Below are positions 25,188 to 35,079 of a stretch of DNA of 47,451 bases, one piece after another (the stretch's first letter is position 1; each line of letters begins with the position of its first letter). The position numbers were made by a program, and so were the translations under genes. Source of the DNA: Candidatus Borrarchaeum yapensis (GTDB lineage: Archaea; Asgardarchaeota; Sifarchaeia; Borrarchaeales; Borrarchaeaceae). The notes below the pieces were generated by a model. The model had not been told where the DNA came from. It made no database searches and was given only the letters and a program-made list of their open reading frames with translations. Location: positions 1 to 47,451 of the forward strand of contig JAEOSF010000027.1 of NCBI GenBank assembly GCA_016840515.1, written 5' to 3'.

Positions 25188-26195
25188 TTAAAGTTCCTCT
25201 GCTTTTATCCCTCGATTAATAACAACCTCAGCAATATCTGCAGAGTAATTGACGATTCTTTCTAAACTTGCAGAGATCGCAGCAAGATTTACTGCTAACT
25301 TGGTTGTAGAAGAAGATACTAAGGGCTCAATCTTTTCATTGATCAAGTGTCGGATTTCTTCCTTCTTATGAATCTGCCTATTGGCTTCTTTTAAATCTCG
25401 AGAAAATAATGATTTAAATGCAGTTGAGTAGATCTCTAGCGTTTCTTGACCTAGTTCATATAACGACTCAGTAGGACATTCCAATTCTTCTTTAAGTATT
25501 GTATCCCAATTTCGTGCAATTATCACTAAGTGATCACTAATCCGCTCTATTGAGCGAGTTACAGCGTAAAAGTCAATAATTTCTTGTTCTCGGATTCCGA
25601 TCTGTTTAAGCACCAAAGGATTCCTTAGGCCGCCCTTTAATTGTTTAATTGCAAGGAAGTATAATCTATCCACAACATCCTCTTGATTCATAGCTTCTTC
25701 AAGAGGTGATTTATTCTCAATCATTGATGTTATGATAGTCTTTAGCATAGAAGAGGTTAGCAAGAATAAACGTCGCATCACTTTCCCTATTGAAAGTTCT
25801 TCAAATGAAGTTAAATCTTGAAGAACGATTTTATTCTCATATTCTTCAATGATTTCAACACCTAAAAGACGATGTACGCGTTTTAGTGTCCTTTTTCTAT
25901 ATTCTGGCGAAATGGGGCCTTTGGAATTTATATGAATTATTTTTGGTCCATTTAAATATTTGGCAATGAGCACACGTTCGTATAGATCAATATCCTTAAA
26001 ATCGCCTACGTTGATTGACTCCTCAAAAAAGAAATTATTACTTGTTGAATTAGGTGACAATAAGAGCGACCCATCATGCTTATCTACAATTGAGACCTCA
26101 TCTCCCGCTTTCAATCCAATTTTTTTTGCCCAATTTTTTGGAAGTGAGACAATATATGTAGAAGTTCCTGTCAACTGAACTTTCCTTCGTTCCAA
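25188..26195 (-). CDS. phoU: Phosphate uptake regulator: AbrB/SpoVT DNA-binding domain fused to PhoU
   Basis: The N-terminal 50 residues (KVQLTGTSTYIVSLPKNWAKKIGLKAGDEVSIV) are a SpoVT/AbrB swapped-hairpin DNA-binding domain. The rest (about residues 115-330) is helical with PhoU-type features (RISDHLVIIARNWD and RIVNYSADIAEVV). Archaea often use this fusion in place of a PhoR/PhoB-PhoU pair. It could both bind pst DNA and sense the Pst transporter. TTG 26195 has GAGGTG 8 nt upstream. It is divergent from pstS. The TATAG/CTATA elements in the shared intergenic region are candidate targets. Confidence 0.9.
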   Translation of the reverse strand: MERRKVQLTGTSTYIVSLPKNWAKKIGLKAGDEVSIVDKHDGSLLLSPNSTSNNFFFEESINVGDFKDIDLYERVLIAKYLNGPKIIHINSKGPISPEYRKRTLKRVHRLLGVEIIEEYENKIVLQDLTSFEELSIGKVMRRLFLLTSSMLKTIITSMIENKSPLEEAMNQEDVVDRLYFLAIKQLKGGLRNPLVLKQIGIREQEIIDFYAVTRSIERISDHLVIIARNWDTILKEELECPTESLYELGQETLEIYSTAFKSLFSRDLKEANRQIHKKEEIRHLINEKIEPLVSSSTTKLAVNLAAISASLERIVNYSADIAEVVINRGIKAEEL

Positions 26196-26277
26196 TAGCT
26201 ACACCTCTGACTCTAATCTTGATCTTAACTAAATAGACCAAATAGATGCATTAAATCAAGAAAATCTTATATGAATA

Positions 26278-26330
26278 TATAGATTTTGGAGATGGTATAG
26301 ATATCAGACTATAGATCTATATTTTCTATA
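26278..26330. promoter_or_regulatory. TATAG/CTATA cluster between phoU and pstS
   Basis: TATAG at 26278, 26296 and 26310, and the inverse CTATA at 26317 and 26326. The 26310-26321 part is a perfect 12-bp palindrome (TATAGATCTATA). The sequence recurs in the pstS promoter (26481-26497), between pstS and pstC, and upstream of PPDK. It is a candidate binding site for the AbrB domain of the PhoU fusion. Confidence 0.45.
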
Positions 26331-26480
26331 TATTATTTTCGAATATTCTTGCTCAATGTAACTAACAAAGTATTGAAGAATCTATGGTATTAAAAGAGGC
26401 TGGATTTAACAATAAAGGCCCAATTGAGACTTTTTGCCCATTTTAAATTAATAACAGATGATTCCATTCTTATTTCGCTT

Positions 26481-26497
26481 CTATATATTCTATATAG
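26481..26497 (+). promoter_or_regulatory. pstS promoter-proximal CTATATA element
   Basis: CTATATATTCTATATAG holds two CTATA copies 9 bp apart (26481, 26490) and contains a TATA-like core. Initiation about 25 bp downstream would give a 70-80 nt leader to TTG 26587. Confidence 0.4.
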
Positions 26498-26586
26498 GAG
26501 TAAAAAAACTAACAAGGGAAATTTGAAATAGTTTAGCCTGTGATGTGGGGGCAAAATATCAAAAAAATTATACAGAGAGTGAATAC

Positions 26587-27468
26587 TTGAAGCTTAACAA
26601 AAAGATAATCGGAGGAGTTGCGATCATCGCTATTTTGGTGATCAGTCTCGGCGTTGTCTTTGGCACAGGGTTCGATAAACCACATCGCACTATTGATATC
26701 ACGGGCTCAACGACAGTTCTTCCAATCTCACAACGATGTGCAGAAGAATGGACTACGACTAAGAATCCGGATCGAAACCATCCTTATTATGACGAGATTA
26801 ACGTTGCTGGAGGCGGCTCTGGTGTGGGCAAAAAGGACCTAATTGATGGAAACAATGATATAGCTGATTCTTCTTCATCAATGAAACCTGAAGAGTATGC
26901 AGATGCGTATGCAAATGGCGTTAACCCTGTAGAACATGTTATTGCACTTGACGGTCTCTCAATAGCTGTACATCCGACAAACGGACTCACTGATATTAGC
27001 ATGGCTGAAATAAAAGCTATCTATGACGGAACAATTACAGATTGGAGCGAACTTGGACAACCCGCTGGCCAGATCGTGGTATACAACCGTGAAAGTTCTT
27101 CTGGAACCTTCGAAACATTCGAAAAGAAAGTAATGGATGAAGAACCCATCCGTGCTGATGCAATTGAAAAGACCTCGAACGGCGCTATGAAGCAAGCAGT
27201 ATCTGGCGATCCACTTGGTATCGCTTATATTGGAATTGGCTACGTAGACGAAAGCGTAAAGGCATTAACAGTTGACGGTATCGTCGCCTCAGAAGACACT
27301 GTTCGCGCGGGTAAATATCCTATCGCGCGTGAATTATACATGTACACCGACGGCACCCTAGCAGAACAAGAAAACACCTTGGTAACAGACTTTATTAATT
27401 TCGTCTTATCTACGCGAGGGCAAGAACTCGTAGTAGAGGTCGGATTTATCTCTGTTTACGCACTCTAA
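26587..27468 (+). CDS. pstS: Phosphate ABC transporter substrate-binding protein
   Basis: Periplasmic-type phosphate-binding protein that delivers phosphate to PstCA. The N terminus (KIIGGVAIIAILVISLGVVFG) is a signal/membrane anchor with no lipobox Cys. The phosphate-binding pattern is visible as ITGSTTVLPISQ, AGGGSGVGKKDL and NRESSSGTFETFE. TTG 26587 gives 293 residues with AGTGA just upstream; GTG 26545 would add a charged 14-residue extension before the anchor. It is followed by the TATAG array and then pstC. Confidence 0.93.
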   Translation: MKLNKKIIGGVAIIAILVISLGVVFGTGFDKPHRTIDITGSTTVLPISQRCAEEWTTTKNPDRNHPYYDEINVAGGGSGVGKKDLIDGNNDIADSSSSMKPEEYADAYANGVNPVEHVIALDGLSIAVHPTNGLTDISMAEIKAIYDGTITDWSELGQPAGQIVVYNRESSSGTFETFEKKVMDEEPIRADAIEKTSNGAMKQAVSGDPLGIAYIGIGYVDESVKALTVDGIVASEDTVRAGKYPIARELYMYTDGTLAEQENTLVTDFINFVLSTRGQELVVEVGFISVYAL

Positions 27469-27510
27469 CACCCGAACTACCAACTCCGAATAAAGTACTC
27501 TATCAATCCC

Positions 27511-27530
27511 TTTCTTTTTTTGTTTTTTTT
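27511..27530 (+). terminator. T-rich terminator after pstS
   Basis: Long T runs separated by single C and G follow the pstS stop by about 40 bp. They would partly separate pstS from pstCAB expression, as is common for binding-protein genes. Confidence 0.45.
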
Positions 27531-27613
27531 ACTCATTTTGCTAAATATCAATTTTTTGTCTTTTTTGATTATTTCTTCTTCTAGCATTTGCTATTAATGG
27601 GCTATATAATTTA

Positions 27614-27678
27614 TATAGTGATATAGAGATAGTTATAGAGCAATATAGTGGAATATATAAGAGTATAGTGCGCTATAG
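27614..27678. promoter_or_regulatory. Helically phased TATAG array upstream of pstC
   Basis: TATAG starts at 27614, 27634, 27644, 27664 and 27674, with TATAT at 27654; one extra TATAG at 27622 is off register. Five copies lie on a 10-bp grid, that is, on one face of the helix. This fits cooperative binding of a repeating regulator such as AbrB-PhoU, or intrinsic DNA bending. It sits 100-164 bp upstream of pstC. Confidence 0.55.
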
Positions 27679-27777
27679 TTTATGGACATCGGATCTAACG
27701 TTTTTATCGAAAACTTTATAACCTAAGACCTATCTAGAGCAACTTAGAAGGTAAAAGATTTAATATGGAATCAGATT

Positions 27778-28749
27778 ATGATGTCCGATAGTACAAGTAG
27801 TAAACCAAAATCTAAAGATTTACTCTCAAAAATAATTGATACACAGTATCTTTGGAAAACAATCAAAACTTTCGGAATAAAGGAATTTCTGCTAATTTGC
27901 GCGTCAATCTCTGTCTTTGCTGTCATTTTTATCTTTGTTTTTCTTTTCGTCGAGGGTATTCAAGTATTCTTTGAAGTTAACCCAATTGAATTTTTCTTTG
28001 GAACAATTTGGCGACCAACGGCCATCCCCAAATACAGAGCGTGGGGTATCGCTCCGATGATTATCGGCTCTTTAATGGTTTCCTTTGGTGCATTAGCGAT
28101 AGCCATTGTATTTGGTATAATGGCGGCAATCTATATAGCTGAAGTTGCCCCTCCACAAATAAGAGACTTCGTAAAACCGATAATAGAAATCCTCGCAGGG
28201 ATTCCATCAGTTGTGTACGGATTCTTTGGTCTTGTAATTTTAGTTCCCTGGATTAGGGAAACATTTAATGTTGTTATTGGTGAAACGGCATTCACTGGTG
28301 CATTAATTCTATCGGTAATGATACTGCCAACAATTGTAAGTGTTTCTGAAGACGCAATTTCAGCAGTCCCAAGACATCTTAAAGAGGGAGCTCTCGCATT
28401 AGGCGCAAATGAATTTCAAACACTTAAATCGGTTGTTCTTCCTGCAGCATTATCTGGGATTCTAGCAGCGATAGTTTTGGCTTTTGGAAGAGCGATTGGC
28501 GAAACGATGGCTGTCTTAATGGTTACAGGTGGTTCTCCAATAATTCCATCTCCATTTTGGAATTACTTAAGCCCAGTGAGAGTAATGACTGCATCTATTG
28601 CGGCAGAAATGGGAGAAGCAGTCCAAGGCGGTACACATTATCACGCACTTTTTGCCATTGGAATTGTTTTATTTGTCATCACATTTGTTCTTAATAATAT
28701 TACACGGAGAATCGTTCGAAAACGAGTAAAGATGCTTAAAAGGCTTTAG
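27778..28749 (+). CDS. pstC: Phosphate ABC transporter permease
   Basis: A 323-residue inner-membrane permease with about six TM helices. The EAA loop is present as EGALALGANEFQTLKSVVLPAALSG. The family signature AGIPSVVYGFFGL is also present. The pair PstC-PstA forms the phosphate channel. ATG 27778 is used; ATG 27781 is possible. pstA starts 17 nt after its stop. Confidence 0.96.
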   Translation: MMSDSTSSKPKSKDLLSKIIDTQYLWKTIKTFGIKEFLLICASISVFAVIFIFVFLFVEGIQVFFEVNPIEFFFGTIWRPTAIPKYRAWGIAPMIIGSLMVSFGALAIAIVFGIMAAIYIAEVAPPQIRDFVKPIIEILAGIPSVVYGFFGLVILVPWIRETFNVVIGETAFTGALILSVMILPTIVSVSEDAISAVPRHLKEGALALGANEFQTLKSVVLPAALSGILAAIVLAFGRAIGETMAVLMVTGGSPIIPSPFWNYLSPVRVMTASIAAEMGEAVQGGTHYHALFAIGIVLFVITFVLNNITRRIVRKRVKMLKRL

Positions 28750-28766
28750 GAGGCTTAAAGACAACA

Positions 28767-29630
28767 ATGCCACCACTTTCAGCAAACAAATATGTGCAAA
28801 AAATCTTTTTCACCCTAACAGGAATTGCAGTCGTGATTATCATGGGTGCATTGTTTTTCCTACTTGGTTTAATATTCATTAGAGGGGCACCTGTAATTAA
28901 CTTGGAATTCCTAACGCAAGCGCCCAGAAGAGGTATGACTGAAGGAGGAATCATGCCTGCTATTCTTGGTACACTCGTCTTAGTAGCATTCGCAGTAGCA
29001 TTCGCATTTCCAGTAGGACTATTTGGTGCTATCTATTTAGTGGAATATGCAAAAGAAGGACGAATTACTAGAATAATAAATGAAGCTATCGAAAATTTAA
29101 ATGCAGTCCCATCCATCGTTTTTGGTCTTTTTGGATTAGCATTCTTTGTTACTTTCTTAGGATTTGGAAGGAGTATTCTTTCTGCTTCATTGACGCTTGC
29201 CATGATGATTTTACCCACGGTTATGGTTACTTCAGTAGAAGCTTTAAAAGCTATCCCTCAAAGTTTCAGGGAAGGAAGTTTGGCACTTGGAGCGTCTAAG
29301 TGGCGCACAATTCAAGATGTCGTTCTTCCAGAGGCATTCGCTGGGGTTTTGACAGGAGTGATACTTGCTATCGGACGTGTCGCCGGAGAAACTGCACCTA
29401 TACTGTTTACCGGCGTTGTTTACTACAAATATGCTTTACCCTCGTCACCATTTGATCAAACTATGGCTTTAACATATCATTTATTTGTATTAGCAACTGA
29501 AAGCCCCGATATTGCGAAAACACGACCAATACAGTATGGAACTGCCTTAGTTTTAGTGGGGCTTGTTTTACTAGTAGATGCAACAGCCATCTACATACGA
29601 CGAAATATTCTAAGTAAAAGAAGGTGGTAA
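28767..29630 (+). CDS. pstA: Phosphate ABC transporter permease
   Basis: A 287-residue permease with NAVPSIVFGLFGL and EAA loop EGSLALGASKWRTIQDVVLPEAFAG. GGAGG (28749-28753) precedes ATG 28767. The gene is 3 nt from pstB, so translation is probably coupled. Confidence 0.96.
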   Translation: MPPLSANKYVQKIFFTLTGIAVVIIMGALFFLLGLIFIRGAPVINLEFLTQAPRRGMTEGGIMPAILGTLVLVAFAVAFAFPVGLFGAIYLVEYAKEGRITRIINEAIENLNAVPSIVFGLFGLAFFVTFLGFGRSILSASLTLAMMILPTVMVTSVEALKAIPQSFREGSLALGASKWRTIQDVVLPEAFAGVLTGVILAIGRVAGETAPILFTGVVYYKYALPSSPFDQTMALTYHLFVLATESPDIAKTRPIQYGTALVLVGLVLLVDATAIYIRRNILSKRRW

Positions 29631-29633
29631 AAA

Positions 29634-30461
29634 ATGGACGCTGTAGATTTCGAAACCAAAAGTGATGTCCTTGATTTAGTTCAATTACCTGAAAGTAGTA
29701 TAGATGAAGAAGAAATAGCACTAGAAACGAAGAATCTATCATTATGGTATGGAGATCTAAAGGTTTTGCATAATATCTCACTCAAAGTTGTAAAAAATGC
29801 TGTGACCGCACTTATTGGCCCATCTGGATCTGGAAAGTCCACTTTAATTCGTTGTTTCAATCGTATGAACGACTTAATTAATAACGTACGTATTGAGGGG
29901 ACAGTTCTACTAGACGGTAAAGATATTACCGCGCCAGATGTAGACGTTACACAATTAAGAAGACAAGTTGGAATGATGTTTCAAAAACCGAACCCCTTTC
30001 CTAAGTCGATTCAGGATAATATCACATATGGTCCCAGAGTTCATGGATTTAACGGAAATTTGTACGATGAAATAGTAGAAAAGAATCTAAGACGTGCAGC
30101 CTTATGGGAAGAAGTGCATGAGAGGCTAGAAGATAATGCTCTTGACTTATCAATTGGGCAACAACAGAGATTATGCTTAGCAAGAACATTAGCTGTAAAT
30201 CCTGAAATCATTCTTATGGATGAACCATGTTCTGCTCTTGATCCCATTTCAACAGCAAAAATCGAAGATTTGATCCATGAACTCAAAGAAAACTATACCG
30301 TGATCATCGTAACTCATAACATGCAACAGGCAGCACGTGTAGCGGATTATACTGCCTTTATGTGCTTAGGCGAACTTGTTGAATTTGGAGCGACTCTCCA
30401 AGTATTTGAAGCACCGAAAAACAGTCAAACAGAAGATTATGTTTGTGGACGCTTTGGATGA
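29634..30461 (+). CDS. pstB: Phosphate ABC transporter ATP-binding protein
   Basis: A 275-residue ATPase with Walker [10 protein letters not shown] (about 62-70), FQKPNPFP of the Q-loop as in all PstB, signature [16 protein letters not shown] (about 172) and Walker [13 protein letters not shown]. The signature has Ile in place of the usual Gly in LSGGQQQR (LSIGQQQR). The N-terminal 30 residues are an acidic extension before [11 protein letters not shown]. The 319 bases after the stop are AT-rich with T runs and no gene. Confidence 0.96.
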   Translation: MDAVDFETKSDVLDLVQLPESSIDEEEIALETKNLSLWYGDLKVLHNISLKVVKNAVTALIGPSGSGKSTLIRCFNRMNDLINNVRIEGTVLLDGKDITAPDVDVTQLRRQVGMMFQKPNPFPKSIQDNITYGPRVHGFNGNLYDEIVEKNLRRAALWEEVHERLEDNALDLSIGQQQRLCLARTLAVNPEIILMDEPCSALDPISTAKIEDLIHELKENYTVIIVTHNMQQAARVADYTAFMCLGELVEFGATLQVFEAPKNSQTEDYVCGRFG

Positions 30462-30780
30462 AAGCCATCCACATGTTTTCTCCTTTTTTATTTATTTGAC
30501 TTCTTGTTAGCAACTCAATTTAGAAAGAAATTCTGAAACTTCCTTTTTTTAGCTTGACTCTTTCTATAATATTAAATAGTTTAAATATCTATGAAGTTCA
30601 TCGATAAAACTCCTCACAAGCGATTCTAATTGTTCTATCGATTTTTCAGAAGATTTTAAGCTTAGCGCCCTGAAATTAGAGAAAATTTGAAAGAAAAATA
30701 GAAAGGCAGTCTGTAGTTAATTTTTTATTGCCTTTTGTTTTAATCAAACACTGTTTCAATTGTTTTGAGATGATTTTTCT
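30462..30780. other. Intergenic region between pstB and PPDK (convergent ends)
   Basis: AT-rich DNA with T runs near 30484 (pstB side) and A/T runs near 30720 that can terminate transcription from either direction. I see no gene, RNA or repeat here. Confidence 0.5.
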
Positions 30781-33558
30781 TTAAGACTGTTGTGCGACGG
30801 CCATTTCAGCACTAGGAATACGGAATTGAGGAATTTGTATCTGTTTTTCTTTTAGAGCAGCTTGTGCGGCAGCTAACCTAGCAATAGGGATGCGGAACGG
30901 TGAGCAACTGACGTAGTCTAGATTAATTCGATGGCAAAACTCAACAGTCTTAGGATCACCACCATGTTCACCACAAATTCCAATTTTTAAGTCAGGCCTG
31001 GTTGAACGTCCTTTTTCAACAGCCCATTCCATTAGTTTACCTACACCTGTTTGATCAAGTGTTTGGAATGGATCTTCAGAAATAATTCGTTGTTCTACAT
31101 AAAGAGGCAGGAATCGACCCGCATCATCTCTAGAGATCCCAAGAGTTGTCTGAGTTAGGTCATTCGTTCCAAAACTAAAGAATTCAGCAATTTTTGCTAT
31201 TTTATCAGCGATGATCGCTGCTCTAGGGATTTCTATCATTGTTCCAATTTTATAGTCCACTTCAAAGCCATATTTCTCAAAGACTTCATTGGCCACAGTT
31301 CGAGCAAGTTCTTCCTGCATTTTAAGTTCATTTATACGACCAACAAGTGGAATCATGATTTCGGGTTTAACATCAATACCTTCTTTCTTGACTTCACAAG
31401 CGGCTTCCAGTATAGCACGTACTTGCATTTCAGTAATTTCAGGATAACTGATTCCTAATCTGACACCTCGATAGCCCAGCATTGGATTAAACTCACGAAG
31501 AGATTCTATCCGTTTATGAATTTCTTCATATGATATATTGAGTTTTTCCGCTAAAGCTTTTTGTTCTACTTCATTATGAGGTAAAAACTCATGCAAAGGT
31601 GGATCAAGAGTTCTGATGGTTACTGAAAGACCATTCATAGTCTTATAAAGTCCAATGAAGTCTGCTTTTTGCATGGGAAGTAGTTTCTCAAGAGCCTTGT
31701 GACGATCATTTTTATTGTCTGCTAGAATCATTTCTCTCATAGCATCTATCCTAGATCCATTGAAAAACATATGTTCAGTTCGGCAAAGACCAATACCTTC
31801 GGCACCAAAGGCAATAGCATTTGCAGCTTGATCAGGCAGATCAGCATTAGCCCAGATCCCTAAGCGACGATATTCGTCAGCCCAGTTCATAAAGTTCTCA
31901 TAAATTTGATATGTACCTGATTCTTTAGGAGACATTGTTTTATTAATTACGACTTCAACAACCTCTGATGGGCTAGTTTCAATTAGTCCCTCAATTACTT
32001 CTCCTGTTGTCCCATCGAGGGAGATCCAATCACTTTCCTTTATTATTGTACCATTAATTGCAAACTGACGCTTTTTGTAATCAATCTGGATTTCACTTGC
32101 TCCAACTACACAAACCTTTCCCATTTGGCGGCCTACTAAAGCTGCGTGAGAGGTCATACCGCCTCTAGATGTTAGAATACCTACACTTGCTTCCATACCT
32201 TTAATATCCTCAGGTGAGGTTTCGTGACGAACTAGAATAACTGAGTCGCCATTTTTCTTGTATTCTTCTGCGTCAGCGGCAGTAAAAACTATTCTGCCAG
32301 TAGCCGCCCCTGGGCCCGCATTTAAGCCCTTAGTTAGAAAACGTCCTTCTTTAATTGCCTTCTTTTTTTCTTCGATATTGAAAATTGGTCTTAACAATTG
32401 ATTCAGTTGATTAGGATCAACACGTAAAAGGGCTTCCTCTTTTGAAATCAGGTTTTCTTTCACTGCTAATTCATATGCAATTCTAAAAGCAGCAAAACCA
32501 GTTCTTTTTCCAGTACGTGTTTGTAACATCCATAATTTACCTTTTTGGATTGTGAATTCCATATCTTGCATGTCTCGGTAATGAAGGTCTAATTTCTCAG
32601 CAATTCCTACTAATTCATCGTAACAATGTCCGACAAATTCGTTATTTTTAAGGTTTTCAATTATTTCTGGAGTACGAACACCAGCTACCACATCTTCACC
32701 TTGTGCATTAACAAGATATTCACCATATAGTTTCTTCTCGCCAGTAGCAGCATTACGTGAGAATAAAACGCCTGTTGCACTATCTTCACCCATATTTCCA
32801 AAAACCATTGTCTGAACGTTTACCGCTGTACCCCACTCATCAGGAATGTAATTCAATTTACGATAGACTTTTGCACGTTCATTATCCCATGATTTGAAAA
32901 CAGCACCAATTGCACCCCAAAGTTGATCTAAAGGTTCTTCAGGAAAAGGTATCCCTGTTCGATGCTTTATAAATTCCTTAAATTCAGCAACTAGTTCTCT
33001 GAGTGCTTCAGCGTTAAGTTCTGTATCGAATTTTGCACCACAAGCTTTCTTTTTTGTATCAAGAATTTCCTCGAATGGATCGATTTCTTCTTCTGATTCT
33101 GGTTTAAGTCCTAGAACGACGTCACCGTACATAGCAACAAAACGTCTGTAGCTATCAAATGCGAATCTTTTATCGCTGGTTTGTTTAATTAGTCCTTGTA
33201 TAGTTTTATCGTTTAATCCTAGATTTAAGACTGTATCCATCATTCCAGGCATCGAAACACGGGCTCCTGATCTCACTGAAAGCAATAAAGGATTTTCTGG
33301 GTCTCCAAATCTCTTATTCATTTCCGCCTCTATTTTCTGAAGTGCTTCCATCACTTGTTTTTCTAAACCTAATGGATACTCCTTTGTAAGATAATATTTT
33401 GTACACACTTCAGTTGAAATAGTAAATCCCGGAGGAACCGGAATCCCTAACTTGCACATTTCAGCTAAATTTGCTCCTTTGCCTCCTAATAGATTTTTCA
33501 TGGTACCGTTACCATCTACACTATTGGATCCAAAGTGAAATACATACTTATTAACCAT
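30781..33558 (-). CDS. ppdK: Pyruvate, phosphate dikinase
   Basis: A 925-residue enzyme that interconverts pyruvate, ATP and Pi with phosphoenolpyruvate, AMP and PPi. The N-terminal ATP-grasp domain starts with [21 protein letters not shown]. The phosphohistidine domain holds [18 protein letters not shown] with the swivelling His at about 471. The C-terminal TIM barrel has the PEP site ([11 protein letters not shown] and ICGEHGGDP). An extra about 25-residue tail after [13 protein letters not shown] repeats a similar [17 protein letters not shown] 7 nt before ATG 33558 is the SD. It probably serves gluconeogenesis or PPi-linked glycolysis. Confidence 0.97.
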   Translation of the reverse strand: MVNKYVFHFGSNSVDGNGTMKNLLGGKGANLAEMCKLGIPVPPGFTISTEVCTKYYLTKEYPLGLEKQVMEALQKIEAEMNKRFGDPENPLLLSVRSGARVSMPGMMDTVLNLGLNDKTIQGLIKQTSDKRFAFDSYRRFVAMYGDVVLGLKPESEEEIDPFEEILDTKKKACGAKFDTELNAEALRELVAEFKEFIKHRTGIPFPEEPLDQLWGAIGAVFKSWDNERAKVYRKLNYIPDEWGTAVNVQTMVFGNMGEDSATGVLFSRNAATGEKKLYGEYLVNAQGEDVVAGVRTPEIIENLKNNEFVGHCYDELVGIAEKLDLHYRDMQDMEFTIQKGKLWMLQTRTGKRTGFAAFRIAYELAVKENLISKEEALLRVDPNQLNQLLRPIFNIEEKKKAIKEGRFLTKGLNAGPGAATGRIVFTAADAEEYKKNGDSVILVRHETSPEDIKGMEASVGILTSRGGMTSHAALVGRQMGKVCVVGASEIQIDYKKRQFAINGTIIKESDWISLDGTTGEVIEGLIETSPSEVVEVVINKTMSPKESGTYQIYENFMNWADEYRRLGIWANADLPDQAANAIAFGAEGIGLCRTEHMFFNGSRIDAMREMILADNKNDRHKALEKLLPMQKADFIGLYKTMNGLSVTIRTLDPPLHEFLPHNEVEQKALAEKLNISYEEIHKRIESLREFNPMLGYRGVRLGISYPEITEMQVRAILEAACEVKKEGIDVKPEIMIPLVGRINELKMQEELARTVANEVFEKYGFEVDYKIGTMIEIPRAAIIADKIAKIAEFFSFGTNDLTQTTLGISRDDAGRFLPLYVEQRIISEDPFQTLDQTGVGKLMEWAVEKGRSTRPDLKIGICGEHGGDPKTVEFCHRINLDYVSCSPFRIPIARLAAAQAALKEKQIQIPQFRIPSAEMAVAQQS

Positions 33559-34085
33559 TCAATTTTCACCTTATCTTATCACACAAGCATTTGTTTATAG
33601 AAATGCACCTTAAAATCGCGAATTTTTCAAAAAAGACATTTATGAAATATATAAGAGTCTTTCGGTCTATTTCGTGATTTAAATTGTTTTTTTTTTTCAT
33701 AATATTATTAATTTTATATTTTGCAAATGCCAAACCTTTTTTTCTATATGTAAATTGAGTAAGATTGAAAGACACTATTGTGCCTCAAATCTCATCGTAG
33801 TTCTTTGGACTATATTTTTTCAATTTTTTCTGTTTAGAGTATACGCATCTATTTTAGATTATATTCGTTCTATATACTCTATATACTATCTATAGATCTT
33901 CAATTTATTTTATTGAAATTAAGATTTCATTGTTTAGGGAAAAGATCTTCAATAAAAAAAGGTTGCGGATTAGGCACACAGAAATATCATAATCTATCAT
34001 TGGTAAAAAAACTAAAAGTACTGTAAGAAACTTTTTTTATAGTTATTAGTTTCTTAAACTCGTGTGGATTGCTGATGTATATATA
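33559..34085. other. Intergenic region between PPDK and the aldo/keto reductase gene
   Basis: A 527-bp AT-rich stretch. CTATA occurs at 33870, 33879 and 33890, ending in TATAGATCT, like the phosphate-locus elements. It lies about 310 bp upstream of PPDK and could mark a shared regulator. The 69-codon minus-strand ORF at 33566-33775 has low-complexity, Lys/Asn-rich composition and no SD, and is probably not a gene. Confidence 0.45.
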
Positions 34086-35078
34086 TTACTGCGATAACTC
34101 ATCAATTCGAGATATCTCGTCCTTAGTAAGTTCAATGTGCATCGCACCAATATTCTGTTCCATTTGACTTGCATTTGATGCACCTGGAATAGCTACAACG
34201 ACATCTCCATGAAAATTGACAAGCCAATTAAGAGCTACTTGTGCGGGAGTAGCATTATAGGCTTGAGCAATCTCTTTTAAAGCGTCAATCAATGGTTGGG
34301 TACGTTGCAATTTCTTTTTAGGACGAAGTCCAAAGCTCATCATCTTTCGCATTCGACCAAGCTTTTTGATCCGAGACGGGTCCTCATGAAACCTGCCGGT
34401 AAGCAATCCCTGCTCAAGAGGAGAGTATGCAATAATAGTTATACCAAGTTCTTTAGCCGTCTCTAAGAAATCATTCTTCTCAATTTTACGATCAAGTAAG
34501 CTATATTTCACCTGATTAGAAACTAGTGGTAAGCCGTGTTTTTCCTCAAGTATTTCGAACCCTCTTCTCATTTTACTTGCTGACCAATTACTAACTCCTA
34601 TTGACCGAATTTTACCATCTTTAACCAAATCAGCCATTGCATTCATCATCCCTTTAGTCGATGCTAATGCCAAGGATTGATGAATCTGATGTAAATCAAT
34701 TCCAAATCCGTCCAAGTAATGTAGTCGTTTATCAATGGTTTTTCGAATTGAGCTCGCTCTTCTTGGAAATGGCCACCATTTAGTTGCGACAACGACGTCA
34801 CCGTTTTTCATGCCTGCTGCATACAGAGCATTTGCCAAATTTCTCTCCGATTTACCAGCACCATAAGCTTCGGCCGTATCAAACCAGTTAATACCTCCAT
34901 CAAGAGTAACTTGCACGATTTTGTTCATAGTCTCAGGAGATAATGTAGGCCAATATCGACCGCCAACACCTCCTGAGCCACCTGATAACTGCCAGCATCC
35001 TAATCCAATTTTAGTTATTTCAATTTCTGATTTTCCGAGATTTACTTTTTTGATTTCATTCATTTTAATCATATCCAT
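34086..35078 (-). CDS. Aldo/keto reductase family oxidoreductase
   Basis: A 330-residue NAD(P)H-dependent TIM-barrel reductase. The catalytic tetrad is visible: Asp and Tyr in DTAEAYG, Lys in ATKWW, His in LHQIHQS. The C-terminal coenzyme site reads AIPGASNASQMEQNIGA. Its ATG 35078 lies 1 nt after the stop of the ComB-like gene, so the two are translationally coupled. The substrate is unknown; carbonyl reduction in the same pathway as its operon mates is possible. Confidence 0.93.
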   Translation of the reverse strand: MDMIKMNEIKKVNLGKSEIEITKIGLGCWQLSGGSGGVGGRYWPTLSPETMNKIVQVTLDGGINWFDTAEAYGAGKSERNLANALYAAGMKNGDVVVATKWWPFPRRASSIRKTIDKRLHYLDGFGIDLHQIHQSLALASTKGMMNAMADLVKDGKIRSIGVSNWSASKMRRGFEILEEKHGLPLVSNQVKYSLLDRKIEKNDFLETAKELGITIIAYSPLEQGLLTGRFHEDPSRIKKLGRMRKMMSFGLRPKKKLQRTQPLIDALKEIAQAYNATPAQVALNWLVNFHGDVVVAIPGASNASQMEQNIGAMHIELTKDEISRIDELSQ

Positions 35079-35079
35079 G

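Noticed and set aside
33566..33775. Minus-strand 69-codon ORF upstream of PPDK
   Set aside because: Low-complexity Lys/Asn/Phe-rich translation, no SD, and located in a regulatory AT-rich region.
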